Position numbers and translations under genes: made by a program | From: Siphonodentalium dalli | Lineage: Eukaryota; Mollusca; Scaphopoda; Gadilida; Siphonodentaliidae | Reading direction: 5' to 3' | Assembly (NCBI GenBank): GCA_032622095.1 | Contig: CP136066.1 | Coordinates: 208,034,978 to 208,098,977 of the forward strand | Length of the DNA: 64,000 nt | The notes under the pieces: generated by a model | What the model was told of the DNA's origin: nothing | The model's input: the letters and a program-made list of their open reading frames with translations, nothing else | Databases searched by the model: none | Part shown: piece after piece, positions 33,419 to 44,850 of the stretch | Numbering within the stretch: position 1 is the first letter of the stretch | Layout: the number at the start of each line of letters is the position of its first letter

Positions 33419-36400
33419 CAGGGCCTGGAACCTACGTCACCGGAAGGGTAACCCTACATCAAAATAACTGTAAATAAAGTTCGACTCGCTACTTCGACAT
33501 CGTTTTTTAAATAAATACAATCGATTTCGATGTAGTATTATAAGCAAAGGAGCTATGCGACCTGCAAATCTCAACAAATACAGAAACCGAAAATCGGAAA
33601 GAATTGCTTATAATGAGAATTTCGCGTTCGCAATTCAAAATCGCGTCGATTTCCTATTTTCGTGCAGGTGTTAACGCCAACATTTCATGTTCTCCGCGCC
33701 CTAAACTCATTTAAAAACCGTATACATTAGGTTTCGGGATATTATAAATGCTAAAATTTGAATCAATAACAAAAAAATAACTTTTCCGTGGTTTGTTTGT
33801 AAATTTCTTAAGACACAAAGAATGTTTATGAATTTGTCTATTAATGGTAACGCCCACATCGCGTTGACGCTCACATATAATGGCCTGTTTGCACTAACAA
33901 TTGAGTCACCATCCGTATAATCCGGTAGATGAATCCGGTGTTCACATATACACACTCTGTTAAATGCGTTACAATACACAAATGGCTGTTATAGAGATGC
34001 CAATATACTATTTGATAATACTATATATAAAGACGAACATAAATTAATGGCATAATCATTGTTTTTATGTTCTCGTTGTATATTCGGTAGTTTAATTAAG
34101 TGTATGTCATGTCATTCGTTCTCTTATTCCATATTCATTGTAGTATTACTTTGTTATTCCAGTCTATTTCCGTTGGTTGAATCCATGTTAATTTGTTCAT
34201 ATTTCCAGTTTCGTCTGATAGTTGTCGTTAAAAAATTATCATGCAATAAATATTTCTTTAATTATATTCTATTACTAACATTCATTGTTTACCCATGTTT
34301 ATTGATAATGAATTGAATGTGTTATTCGGTCCAGGAACCTTCGTTGTCAAACAATTAATCTGGTCACGCATCAATTATATTCGCAATCCAAAACCAAAAC
34401 ATCGGGATATATGTAACGGATAAATACACCCTGTCCCATCATCAGTCAATAATCATAAAGTATGGTTAGGTACTCAAGTCCCGAAAACTAATTGGTCACA
34501 TATATATTAACTATAGCAGGTTATATAGTGAATTGTGAACATAATATGGTTCCTGTGGCTGGATATTCATTTAGTTTGGTTATGTTTAACATTATATATT
34601 ACAAAATTTTATATAAACTGGATATTCCGTTTATTGAATACTTTTGCGGACAAAAATGATATATACAAGGAAAAAAACCAACTTAATGTTGAATAGAAGA
34701 AAAAAATACAACAAAAAGAGGCTTGTTGTGTCGTCTAAGAGGGGGGGGGTCTACAAACAAAATTCCGTATGTAGGGCCGGGGTGGGTGGGTGGTCCAGAG
34801 GCGGAAAAAATCGTGCTTGTAATTGTTTTCTATATAGCAGCTATAGTGACCTCTTTAGCCTCAAATTTAGCAACATTCTGGATTTCACAGGATCCCGGAC
34901 CACTTCACAGTGGACCACCGTAATAGCGTTCAGGAAACTTATTATCAGCGGAAGAAATATTTAGTAACACAATTAATATATTACCCAGTTGTATTACTTG
35001 AATAAAAGTAATAAAACATAAAAACTGTATCACAAATTGGATACTACATGGTGAATACTCAATGATGACTATATATCATTAGCATGATTGTTGCATAACA
35101 TGAAATTGAAAAGGGTATCTAATAAATTTCTAATGTCTGAAATACTGTCTTGTCCTGGCATGTAATCAAATTCATTCCTCCTGGTTATTTCCCATCTTGA
35201 ATGATTGCAAGTAATGTTAATTTGCAACAATTATCAAAATAAAACTGAATTGGTCATGATGAATGACCGTTAACTGTTTACTGCTCAGACAATCCCAACT
35301 GAAGGTGACGCTATTCTCATTGAATTTCCGAACTTCATCTTGGAGCTTTACTGCTCAACAAGACTAAACTAAAATACTAATTGTATACTGTTATCACTTA
35401 CAAATAGATGAACTGAAATAAAGTGATGCATTAAGAAATGACATTCAATTCTTCATTCTGGTCTATCACCATACCAAACCACATCAAAATTCGACAACCG
35501 ACACTTAACTTATATTGCAAAAGCTTTGTACGGACTGAATTTCATGAAGTCGAACACGGCCCATAACTCTGGTAGGAATTAATAGTCACAACCCGTGATA
35601 TTATGCATATTCGTTCCCCATTTCTGGTCCGTCACCATGCCATAGGGCATAAAAATATGACAACCGACTCTTAAGTTATAATGTAAAATGATTGTACGGA
35701 CGGACGGCTCGAGACGTCAACTATATACCCGCCGACTAATATTGGGCGGTATAATAACCATATATCTGTGTATACCTAACCAAAAACAATTCCCCTCCCC
35801 ACCCCACCCCGGTGGAGAAGACTTAAAAGAGTTCTTTGGTCATCTACAAATAATTGTGGAACCCCTGACCTGTTTACCACTATTTACACTGGTCGGTGTT
35901 CTCTGTCAGACACAACACACTCGATTTATTAAGGCTATGATGGGGTCTAGGGCGATTTGTGACATATAGTGTACCTACACAATGCTTTATTATTGTTGTT
36001 AGATACTGAAAACACACGGAAACGTCTGGAAATACAGATTATTTTTCGTTTTTTTCTGATCTGTGTTTACCAATTAGTAAGACAGTTAACACAGTTATTG
36101 AAGAACGGCTAAAAAAAACTCTGAAATTTTGATAAAATATGAGAAAGAGGGGGTGGGTCCCCAAAATTTTGGAGGAAAACAATATTTTTTGGGGTGGTGG
36201 GTCCCTCTGGTCAGAAAAAAATACTTTTTGGTGTGCAATTTTTTTCCAGACCCCCCCCCCCCCCACTGGCTGGCTCAACCAATTTTCGTGGCTGGTTATC
36301 TGGCTAAGCCGGCTTAGTCACGACGTTCGTGGCTGACGAAATATGGCGGCTCAGTCGGCTGAGACGTTATCATTCAGAGTATTTCGTTTCCGAAATTTTC

Positions 36401-37740
36401 CTAATACCCGGTTATAGACACCCGCTGGTTTTAGCGTTTGTTGTGAACCCGTAGATTTCCAGACCACGCGTGTTTTTTTTGGTGTTGGGCTTTTCCGTTA
36501 TGGCGAGAATACACGAAGGCCTCAGAAAATGACTGGCAGTGATGTACTATGTAGTTTCCCATCTATATAATCGGTATAAGTTACATTGCGACTTCTGTCG
36601 ACTTCAGACGGCTATCATCACTGGCATCTTGCGATATATGCATGCATCATTGAATGCTGAATCCGATAGTATTGATATATAATATGTCAAACTATTTTAT
36701 ATTACCTTAAATTCTACATGTTATGTGCATATATTGACAAATGTCAGCGATATGAGACTGAGTCGTGTCGAAATAAACGATTTCGCCATCGGCAGTCACT
36801 GCATTTAATTAGTATATAAGAATGACTGTGTGTGTTGTCAATTTAGATATAACATTTGTAAAAATAACTACTTTGAACATGATTATTCTCCACTTCTATT
36901 CGATCACCTTACCGGAGTGTTTCACATCACTTTAAAAGTTTTTTTTTTATTAATTTCAGAAACATTTGAATTTGAAATAAAAAATGAATAATACAACTTA
37001 AAGCTTCTTCCTGGTTCAACTCAAGCAGTGGCGATATTGCGATTTATTCATTTATCAAAGTTTGGTTTATTTTAGCCTATAATTATACATGTACATGATG
37101 CATCAACCAGAATGACCATTTTTCTTATTCCCTATAATAATATTGATATATAAAGGTCATATAATTACTTATTATTTTATTCATTTATGTCTTGTGATAG
37201 TTATTCCGTGAAAAACGTATTAATTAGCCTGCCACAAGTGAAGTAGTCTACTTTTGAGCCGATATATACCGATTCGCCTCGGCAATATTCGGGGATCTTA
37301 TAGCGAGGGAAGAATTATACTCTTGCGCTGCCATAAGTTCCATTAACTGTGAAGGCATACACTACTCACTAGTCCTAAAACTAATTGTGATATTCGGCAA
37401 GTGAAAGAAAAAATTCAGCCAAATTGCCAATTTTGGAATCAAATGTTGACTATATGTAGGCGTTACCATTTATGTCACAATTCCAGTTTTAAAAGTCAAT
37501 GTAGGCGTTACCATTTCAAAACTCTGAAACATGCCTCGAAAATTGGTGACGGAAACCACCTGAACGCGATAATCTTTACATCCGTTACATATATATCTCC
37601 GTATAGATGACTGTGAGCTAGCAGTGGTTTATGAACATAGTTTGCAAAAACGATAAATACTTACTTCGACTCGAGTCGCACCGAGCAGCCGCCATTTTTC
37701 GGTGAAAAACTTTGTTTTATGACGTAGGTTCCAGGCCCTG
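33419..37740. mobile_element. 4.32-kb TIR element, copy 2, joined directly to copy 1
   Basis: Same orientation and nearly the same sequence as copy 1; I see only scattered substitutions, short indels and a net loss of about 45 bp near the right end (around 37615-37625 against 33252-33313). The junction is CCCTG|CAGGG with no base between the elements. The right end lies 32 bp upstream of the start codon of the TSP1 gene. Confidence 0.8.
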
Positions 37741-37772
37741 TGATCTTATCTTACTCTCTACTATATTTTAAG

Positions 37773-38061
37773 ATGCTGTTTAGATTATTTGCCATGGCGT
37801 TTATCCTTGTCCTGAGTGGTGGTTACATTCGGGGTGGTAAACTTAACTACACTCCGTCCAGCAATTCAAGTCACGCAGCACAGCCTGATAGCCCACCAGT
37901 CACTTCAACCGAGCATACAACCACGAAACGCCCCGCCGATGATCGCACAATCACCGACGAGCAGACAGAATGCGAACAAGCAACCTCCAACCGCCACATA
38001 GTCTTCGAATATGGTGACATGACCGCCTTCATTGTCGAGAAGGAGTATGCAGATCAGCCAG
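37773..38061 (+). CDS. TSP1-repeat protein, exon 1 (signal peptide and Thr/Ser-rich stem)
   Basis: The ATG at 37773 opens a 96-codon exon that ends in phase 1 at a donor (CCAG|GTAACT). Residues 1 to about 17 (MLFRLFAMAFILVLSGG) are a classical signal peptide. The rest is a Ser/Thr/Pro-rich segment (PSSNSSHAAQPDSPPVTSTE) followed by a more mixed region with one cysteine and VFEYGDMTAFIVEKEYADQP. The frame extends upstream to 37740, but the next in-frame ATG would leave almost no leader, so I take 37773. Phase 1 matches the TSP1 exons downstream, whose first codon is completed to Val. Only 32 bp separate the ATG from the transposon pair, so promoter or 5' UTR has probably been displaced, unless an upstream non-coding exon exists. 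Confidence 0.65.
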
Positions 38062-38985
38062 GTAACTAACCAAGAAAACCATGCATAGTCAGAAATGGTA
38101 TAACGCCCTCAATATCATATTATTAGGCATAAATAAATTATATTGGGGCTTTAAAGTCCCACTTAATTTTTGAACCCCAGATTACTTTGTATAAAATATA
38201 TGCCATATATACAATTTGAAAGAGGACGCTCCAAAACAATGTATTATCAACTTATCCGGTGTAATAGACTGTGAACATGTTGATTTGTTGAGATAACGAC
38301 TAGTGTTCTGTGCTAAAGTTTCATTATTTTCAATGGAAAGGGCATAGATCTATATCTTAAGATATACTCATCATATAGAGTTATTCCCCTTCCATTGAAA
38401 ATACATTTTTAGTTTGAATTCTGTTGTATTCTGGGACCCATAACGGGGGAACTCTTTCTATTTCAGCTGAGACACAGACGTTTCATTTGGTGATGGATTA
38501 TATTATTTTCATCATATTTTATGGCATAGATTGGTATTACAACCGTATGTCAAGGCACTATAAAAAATATAATCGGTGACTCGAAAATTAAATGGCCTTT
38601 AATGTAATAGTTCCATGTTCTTATACGACCTTTGAATTGTTTTCGGCTGGCATGTATCTTTACTTTGTTATTTCTTCTAATTTCTATTGAAATTGAAGCC
38701 TGAAATTTACTGACAGAAGCCAATCTACGGCAGCTGAACACTGAATGATTTACAAAGTAAGTTTGGAGTTTGAGATGGTATCCGTGAAGATTTGAAAGGG
38801 TTGTCAGCCCTCTCCTACAACCCACTTTAGTTATGCTGCAATCCCACTGAAGAGCGTATGTAAGGTTTGTGAATTTGTGAGTAGTTTTCTATCTAATGAT
38901 TTACGAACAATCTCGAGACTCATTATCAATCATTTCCGACAAGGTTTCATTCACCACCAGGTCCTGTACGACGTTTGGGTTCTAG
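38062..38985. other. intron 1, first part
   Basis: Runs from GTAACT of exon 1. No further exon or recognised repeat is seen before the exon relic at 38986. Confidence 0.5.
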
Positions 38986-39029
38986 TTAATGGACAGTGGT
39001 CGAGGTTGACGGAGAGTACTATACAACTG
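38986..39029 (+). pseudogene. truncated TSP1 exon relic
   Basis: After TTCTAG, the sequence TTAATGGACAGTGGTCGAGG reads VNGQWSRLTES. This is nearly the start of the real exon at 39155 (VNGQWSHWTDS). The resemblance stops after about 44 bp, before any cysteine. A partial duplication of the exon start is the simplest explanation. It retains the acceptor-like AG and the phase. Confidence 0.6.
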
Positions 39030-39039
39030 TCTTTGTGGG

Positions 39040-39087
39040 TGGTAAATTTACTACGGTAAACTATAATTTTTACCATAGTAAATTTAC
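39040..39087. repeat. short hairpin
   Basis: GGTAAATTTACTACGGTAAA and its near-complement face each other across about 8 bases, between the exon relic and exon 2. Confidence 0.7.
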
Positions 39088-39154
39088 CTCCCAAAAAACC
39101 GTTAGAAAGTTGGAGGTTTTCAATATAAACGATGTTTTTGTTTTTTTGTTCCAG

Positions 39155-39319
39155 TGAATGGACAGTGGTCGCATTGGACGGACAGTAACTGTATAGGACC
39201 ATGTGGATCTGGGTCCCGGATCCGGATCAGGACCTGTTCTGAACCGCCGCCGCAGTACGGAGGAGCGCAATGTGCAGGGTCCGCTATGCAAACGGAGGAA
39301 TGTACGAAGGACTGTCCAG
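39155..39319 (+). CDS. TSP1 domain exon (first intact)
   Basis: A 165-bp exon after TTTTTTTGTTCCAG and before GTTTGTCG. Phase 1 on both sides. The product is a thrombospondin type 1 repeat of about 55 residues: VNGQWSHWTDSNC carries the WxxW tryptophans, GPCGSGSRIRIRTC follows, and the second half supplies the remaining cysteines (CAG, EECTKDC) for the six-cysteine, three-disulphide fold. Such domains act extracellularly in adhesion, guidance and matrix binding. An alternating arginine stretch (SRIRIRTC) sits where the Trp-Arg ladder is expected. Confidence 0.88.
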
Positions 39320-39648
39320 GTTTGTCGTGTTTATATATATTAGTCTGAAGCGTACTGCCAATACAAACTCCAGGCAGAATTATCTCCCATCGCTCCGCCG
39401 AGATGCCACTGCCATGCACAAGAATTTCACTCGGCCACTGAGATGCCACTGCCACTGGTAAGGATTTCTGACATGAACTTAGTTCTCATGTTTTAGGATT
39501 AAAAGTGTCTATGTCTGGCTCAGTTCATATAGTTCTTATATCAATACCGAAAGAATTACCATTATTGCAGACTTGTGGTGGTCAAAATAAGATAATAGAT
39601 TACTAAATGGCGTTACCATTTCTGACTATGATTTTCTTGTTCTGACAG
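39320..39648. repeat. intron with a fragment of the 7.9-10.1 kb mobile unit
   Basis: 39365-39600 matches 7949-7960 and 8100-8290. Shared blocks are CAAACTCCAGGCAG, TCTCCCATCGCTCCGC, AGGATTTCTGACA and TCTATGTCTGGCTCAGTTCA. Confidence 0.75.
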
Positions 39649-39819
39649 TTGATGGTGGGAATTGGTCACCGTGGGTAGTCGGGAAATGCAGTGTGTCATG
39701 TGGTAAAGGGTCCACAATAATGACCAGATCATGTCAAAGCCCCACAGGAGGACATGAAAGTAAAACGTGCAGCGGTGCCGACGAGGGGACAATGATGTGT
39801 AAAGAAATCGATTGTGAAG
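39649..39819 (+). CDS. TSP1 domain exon (second intact)
   Basis: A 171-bp, phase 1-1 exon between TTGTTCTGACAG and GTATGAGAG. The translation begins VDGGNWSPWVVGKCSVSCGK, with a conserved WxxW and the CSVSCG core of TSP1 repeats, and closes with MMCKEIDCE. Six cysteines are present. It is most similar to the next exon (40782-40952); the shared flanking intron shows that the two arose by tandem duplication. Confidence 0.9.
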
Positions 39820-40781
39820 GTATGAGAGACATTTAACTCCCTATATGGGAGACTCGCATATATAACATAATTGACCAATGTCGAGCATCAGATATATTCA
39901 GGGCGCGAGCTGGTCCGAAAATATTTTGCCAAATGAAAATAATTGTTTGCCATATTCTAAATTCTTTAAATTTCGTTATTCGAGAATTATTGATAATCAA
40001 ATTGCGAACAGACAGTTATCAAATTTATTTTATTTTCCATTATCCCTATTCGAATACATTGGGTCCCTTTAATGTAAACATTTGAGTGATGCTCGCTTTT
40101 TGTCACATTCCGGTCCGGTTCCAAGAATCAAAATACTGTTGGTGAATACCGGTACCTTTATATCGACTTCATTCGACGTGGGAGGACAAAAAGATGTCGA
40201 TGAATAACTTGATATTGACTTCACTCGCCGCGGGAGGATACAAATATGTCGTCGATTGCCTTTATATTGACGTTATTCGCAGGGGGAAGGCTTATTTGAG
40301 TCATAGATTATATCGGGACACTTTCAACATGAACCCGCAATGTGACATCCAAGGTCCCGATCGGGCGACAAATCCTCGTAGCTCACCATAAGAAAGAATG
40401 ATAAACGTGAATTTTTCGAAACTGTCTAATCTGACAAGGGTCGAATAACATCACATAGTGTCGTTTGAACGGCAAGCAGGACTGTGGCCTCGGGCCGATG
40501 TCAATTGTCCGGATTGCTGTTCAGAAGACATCATCTGGGGAAAATAGCGCTCACGAAATATTCCACCCAGGGCTCGTCTCGCACCAACCATGACGGCAGC
40601 AGGCTGATAGATAGTTCGAAAACTATAGCCCGAGCAATAGTTCGCTGGGCGGCCAATTGTTAAAACTACACTCTAACACGTGATCGCACTTAGTCCAATC
40701 AAAATACAGTATGACCCTCTGTTAATTTAACGTATATAATAACATCAGCTAGCAATATTACCAAATTGTTCATTCTGACAG
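39820..40781. other. intron, paralogous to the intron after the next exon
   Basis: From GTATGAGAGACA on, the sequence matches 40953 onward: ATATAACATAATTGACCAAT, GAGCATCAGATATATTCA, AAAATATTTTGCCAAATGAA. Its part at 40010-40390 matches 43365-43735. A tandem repeat of about 58 bp (TTGATATTGACTTCACTCGC pattern, about three units) occupies roughly 40134-40290. Confidence 0.7.
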
Positions 40782-40952
40782 TCGATGGGGGGAATTGGTC
40801 GCCGTGGGCAGTTGGCCCATGCAGTGTGTCATGTGGTAAAGGGGCTACAATAATAACCATGACATGTCAAAGCTCCACAGGAGGATCTGAAGGAAAAACG
40901 TGCAACGGTGACGACGAGGGGATTATGGTGTGTACAGAAATCGACTGTAAAA
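40782..40952 (+). CDS. TSP1 domain exon (third intact)
   Basis: A 171-bp, phase 1-1 exon after CATTCTGACAG and before GTATGAGAG. It begins VDGGNWSPWAVGPCSVSCGK and ends VCTEIDCK; six cysteines and both Trp of WxxW are kept. About four fifths identical in protein to exon 39649-39819. Differences fall mostly outside the cysteine framework, which suggests that both copies are under constraint. Confidence 0.9.
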
Positions 40953-41206
40953 GTATGAGAGACACATTGCTCCCTATGGGAGACTCGCATATATAACATA
41001 ATTGACCAATATGGCTTCACCGTCGAGCATCAGATATATTCAAGGCCCGCGCTGGCACGAAATGTACTTTTACAAAATATTTTGCCAAATGAAAATAATG
41101 TTTTGCCATATTCTAAATTCTGTAATTCTGGTTCTTCTCGAGTTTTTTATATTGAAAATGAGAACAATTATAAGTAGATCTATTTTACTTGTATTTGTTG
41201 ATGATA

Positions 41207-41853
41207 GGTGACACTCCACAGTTTCGAATGATCAGTAGGGGTGATTTTATAGATATAAAGTGCTAGTGGTTTCTGGCACCATTCATGTGGTATGTATATT
41301 GAGACAAGGTGGGATATGAATTTGTGTAATTTTAGAAGGTGTTCTAGACTGATGAAAAAATTAAGTGCAAGTGACCTTGACCCCACCCATAGACAGCAGT
41401 AGCGTTTTCTGCGAAACAGTGGCTCTAGATACTGGGTCAATTTTTTAGCACCCAAAATTTGTCATCTGCATTAAAAATTGATTTTCTGGAAAATTTAACG
41501 GCGAAAGTTTGATATTTTTTCACATTGATTTTGGAAGCCAGAGGCCTTTAAACCAACATAGGTGACCATGCTTGAAAAAATCTGGTATTCGTGCCTCTTG
41601 GGTATGAAAATGCAATATTTTGGTCATTTTTTGAATAAAAATCACATTTTCGATCAAAAGATCAAGGGCCATAACTCTTGATAGCCCATATATTATGGAA
41701 ATAATGTATCAAATTCTGAATGCCTATTCTGTACTAATTTCAGGCATATATATATTGTCTATATGGTTTGGGATCATAATCCAGATAAATTTCAATGAAT
41801 CTATGGGCCCCCTATTTCTGGGCCCATACCTGTTGAAACTGTGGAGTGTCACC
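41207..41853. repeat. left terminal module of the composite element
   Basis: Bounded by GGTGACACTCCACAGTTTC and GAAACTGTGGAGTGTCACC. Left flank GATGATA, right flank TTAA. It contains a minus-strand open frame of about 90 codons also present in the right module, without domain resemblance. Confidence 0.85.
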
Positions 41854-42694
41854 TTAAAGACCAGCAAACAGCACCATTATCATCTGTCAACTTGACAAAT
41901 ATTTACATTGAAAATCATTTTTAGCAAATCTGCTCAGTTAGAAGGAACATTTTATGTTAAATACACCATTCTTCTATGGATATTCCAATACAGGTGGCCT
42001 TTAGACATATAAATTGGTGGGGATATGGAGTCTTGGAGCAGTGGGGGGGGGGGGGGGTGGTGGTGGTTCATGTGTATTGTTATTGATGATTTTTTAGATG
42101 ATGGGTACTTCTTCATGACATCATGCTCCTTGAATCTTAGCTGAAAAGGCTGACATTGACATTACACAGTATACTAAAAGATTAGATATTCAGTATTTCT
42201 TATTCACAAGTGTGAAATATAATAATTCAGGTTTCCCTGGACATATTTCACTTGACAACATATTGTTCATGTGATGTCATAACCTTGTATAGCTTTCCCT
42301 TAATGCTAAATAAGACTTGGAATTGTTTAACCCATGGTTTTGGGAGAGTATTAAAGATAGTAGTTGCATGAAATATTATGTTTTATTTTGATATCTGAGG
42401 AAGATATGCATCTCATAATATATTTTATACAACATTTTAGCATTTCAGACCTTTTTCAAGCTATAAATGATGGTTGAATATATACATTTTGTCACTACGT
42501 CAAGCATAACGTCATTGGGTTCTGAAAGACCCAAAAGAGGTGAAATCATGGGGGTGCCTGTAAATCCCCACCCAATCTTGCTGCCTGTGATTGCAATAAC
42601 GCATGGGGTGTAATATATCATTTTAAGCGGTATAATGCAGAGAATATGGAGGTGTGGTCCATATTAAAGATTAGTGAAATTGCATTCCCCTTAA

Positions 42695-43341
42695 GGTGAC
42701 ACTCCACAGTTTCGAATGATCAGTAGGGGTGATTTTATAGATATAAAGTGCTAGTGGTTTCTGGCACCATTCATGTGGTATGTATATTGAGACAAGGTGG
42801 GATATGAATTTGTGTAATTTTAGAAGGTGTTCTAGACTGATGAAAAAATTAAGTGCAAGTGACCTTGACCCCACCCATAGACAGCAGTAGCGTTTTCTGC
42901 GAAACAGTGGCTCTAGATACTGGGTCAATTTTTTAGCACCCAAAATTTGTCATCTGCATTAAAAATTGATTTTCTGGAAAATTTAACGGCGAAAGTTTGA
43001 TATTTATTCACATTGATGTTGGAAGCCAGAGGCCTTTAAACCAACATAGGTGACCATGCTTGAAAAAATCTGGTATTCGTGCCTCTTGGGTATGAAAATG
43101 CAATATTTTGGTCATTTTTTGAATAAAAATCACATTTTCGATCAAAAGATCAAGGGCCATAACTCTTGATAGCCCATATATTATGGAAATTATGTATCAA
43201 ATTCTGAATGCATATTCTGTACTAATTTCAGGCATATATATATTGTCTATATGGTTTGGGATCATAATCCAGATAAATTTCAATGAATCTATGGGCCCCC
43301 TATTTCTGGGCCCATACCTGTTGAAACTGTGGAGTGTCACC
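42695..43341. repeat. right terminal module of the composite element
   Basis: Same length and ends as 41207-41853. Left flank TTAA, right flank ATAGTTG. Only a few substitutions separate the modules, so they are young or homogenised. Confidence 0.85.
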
Positions 43342-43866
43342 ATAGTTGTTTTACAAACAGTCATCAAATTTATTCTATTTTCCATGAACCCTATTCGAAT
43401 GCATTGGGTCCCTTTAATGTTAACATCTGAGTAATGCTCGCTTTTTGCCACATTCCGGTCCGATTCAAAGGATTAGAATAATGTCGATGAATACCTTGAT
43501 ATTGACATCATTCACCTCGGAAGGATAAAATCCTGTCGATGAATACCTTTATATTGACTTCATTCGCCGCGGGAGGATCAAAACATGTCGATGAATACCG
43601 GTACCTTTATATTGAATTCATTCGCCGCGGGAAGGGTAATCTGAGTCATAGATTCTATCGGGACGCTTTGATCATGAACCCGCAATGTGACATCCAAGGT
43701 CCCGAGCGGGCGACAAATCCTCGTAGCTCACCGTAAGCAATAATGATGAATATACATTGGTCACAGAGACAACATTGCACGCTCTATACATCTTTTCAAG
43801 ATTTACGTTTGAAACGTGATAAAATTTTTATCTCTTTCTAATTTTTCTTCTTCTAACCTTTCTAAG

Positions 43867-44037
43867 TGGACGGTGCTTGGATAGAGTGGACTGACATGGG
43901 AAGCTGCTCTGTCACATGTGGAGCCGGATCTAAACAACAAGCACGGTCGTGTACAAGTCCACCGCCTAGCAACGGGGGAGATACTTGCAGTGGAAATTTA
44001 ACGCAGACAGTCGGCTGCATCGAGACAGCATGCCCAG
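43867..44037 (+). CDS. TSP1 domain exon (fourth intact)
   Basis: A 171-bp, phase 1-1 exon after CTTTCTAAG and before GTTTGTGT. It begins VDGAWIEWTDMGSCSVTCGA and ends TVGCIETACPG. WxxW and six cysteines are present, with PPPSNGGDTCSG typical of the loop between the third and fourth cysteine. It is more like the first intact exon (39155) than the middle pair. Confidence 0.9.
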
Positions 44038-44850
44038 GTTTGTGTGCAATCTGCTTTCCGTTTCTAATATTGCACATGGTTTCTCAGCAATGTCGTCTTG
44101 CTTTTGTTGCTTCTAATTAGGAGATAAACGGACTCTGTTGAGTTCATATATTCGGGGATTCGAGCATGAACACAGTTTGTGAACAGCCGGCTACAGCCTA
44201 CAGGGTGCGCTTATTCACATTGTAATTCAATCGAACAAAAACAAAATAAAAGAAACTGCACGAAAAGCAGTTTTTATCCACATTACATGCTTTGAAGTGA
44301 GATATCCATTGTACCGTGATCAAATCTCTGGGTATGTTCCATGGGGTTACAAGTAACAGCGCAAGAACTGCACCAGAACAGCTTCGTGTTAACGGTACTG
44401 GTGTCGGTTGTAAACAAACTTCCGGTTGACTCGATTGGGCGACTCCTATGACGTATTTTTACGCGCGTTGTCAATGACACCATACAACATTCATCAATCA
44501 GCGGCCGATGTGAATATAAAAATCAACCGTCCATTTCAAACTCAATATATATCGATAAAAAACACCACCTTTTGTGCAAAATTTCTGTTATCGACAGATC
44601 TAATGTAAATATGTGTGTTAGTTGTCGACGTTGCAATCAGCCACTTATCCTGTTGACGAACGTACCTCATCCATAAACGATGTTTTCAATCATTAGGACC
44701 CCGAGCGATCATTATCCAGGTTCCATCTTATTCTATAAATTCTTTCCTAATTTTCTTTTGGATTTTCAAAGTTTGGCATTAAGTTATGTTATCATATTAT
44801 GTATCTGCTAAGTCATTACTGTGGTTAACCGTGTCGCATCGTTCCAGCAG
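44038..44850. other. intron, nothing recognised
   Basis: Moderately AT-rich sequence. A minus-strand frame near 44283-44483 shows no domain. Confidence 0.5.

Larger units (their letters stand above)
41207..43341. mobile_element. composite element with 647-bp, TIR-bounded direct terminal repeats
   Basis: The left module (41207-41853) and right module (42695-43341) are each 647 bp, in the same orientation and almost identical. Each is itself bounded by GGTGACACTCCACAGTTTC and its inverted complement. The 841-bp interior (41854-42694) starts and ends with TTAA. The whole is flanked by ATA on both sides, and the paralogous intron of the neighbouring exon lacks it at the matching place (40000 region), which marks it as an insertion. 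A run of 15 G lies at 42043-42057. No RT, integrase or transposase frame is visible. Confidence 0.75.
40953..43866. other. intron enlarged by a composite element
   Basis: Left part (40953-41206) and right part (43342-43740) align with the continuous intron at 39820-40390. The composite element 41207-43341 sits between them. Another set of about 58-bp tandem units (TATTGACTTCATTCGCCGCG) lies at roughly 43483-43640. Confidence 0.7.

Noticed and set aside
29054-37740. Tandem 4.3-kb repeat as a plain assembly artefact
   Set aside because: Copies differ by scattered substitutions and a deletion near the right end, so it is probably real, although haplotype stacking is not excluded.
41207-43341. 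LTR retrotransposon
   Set aside because: Direct terminal repeats are present, but they lack TG...CA ends, no purine tract precedes the right one, no coding domain exists, and each repeat has its own TIRs.
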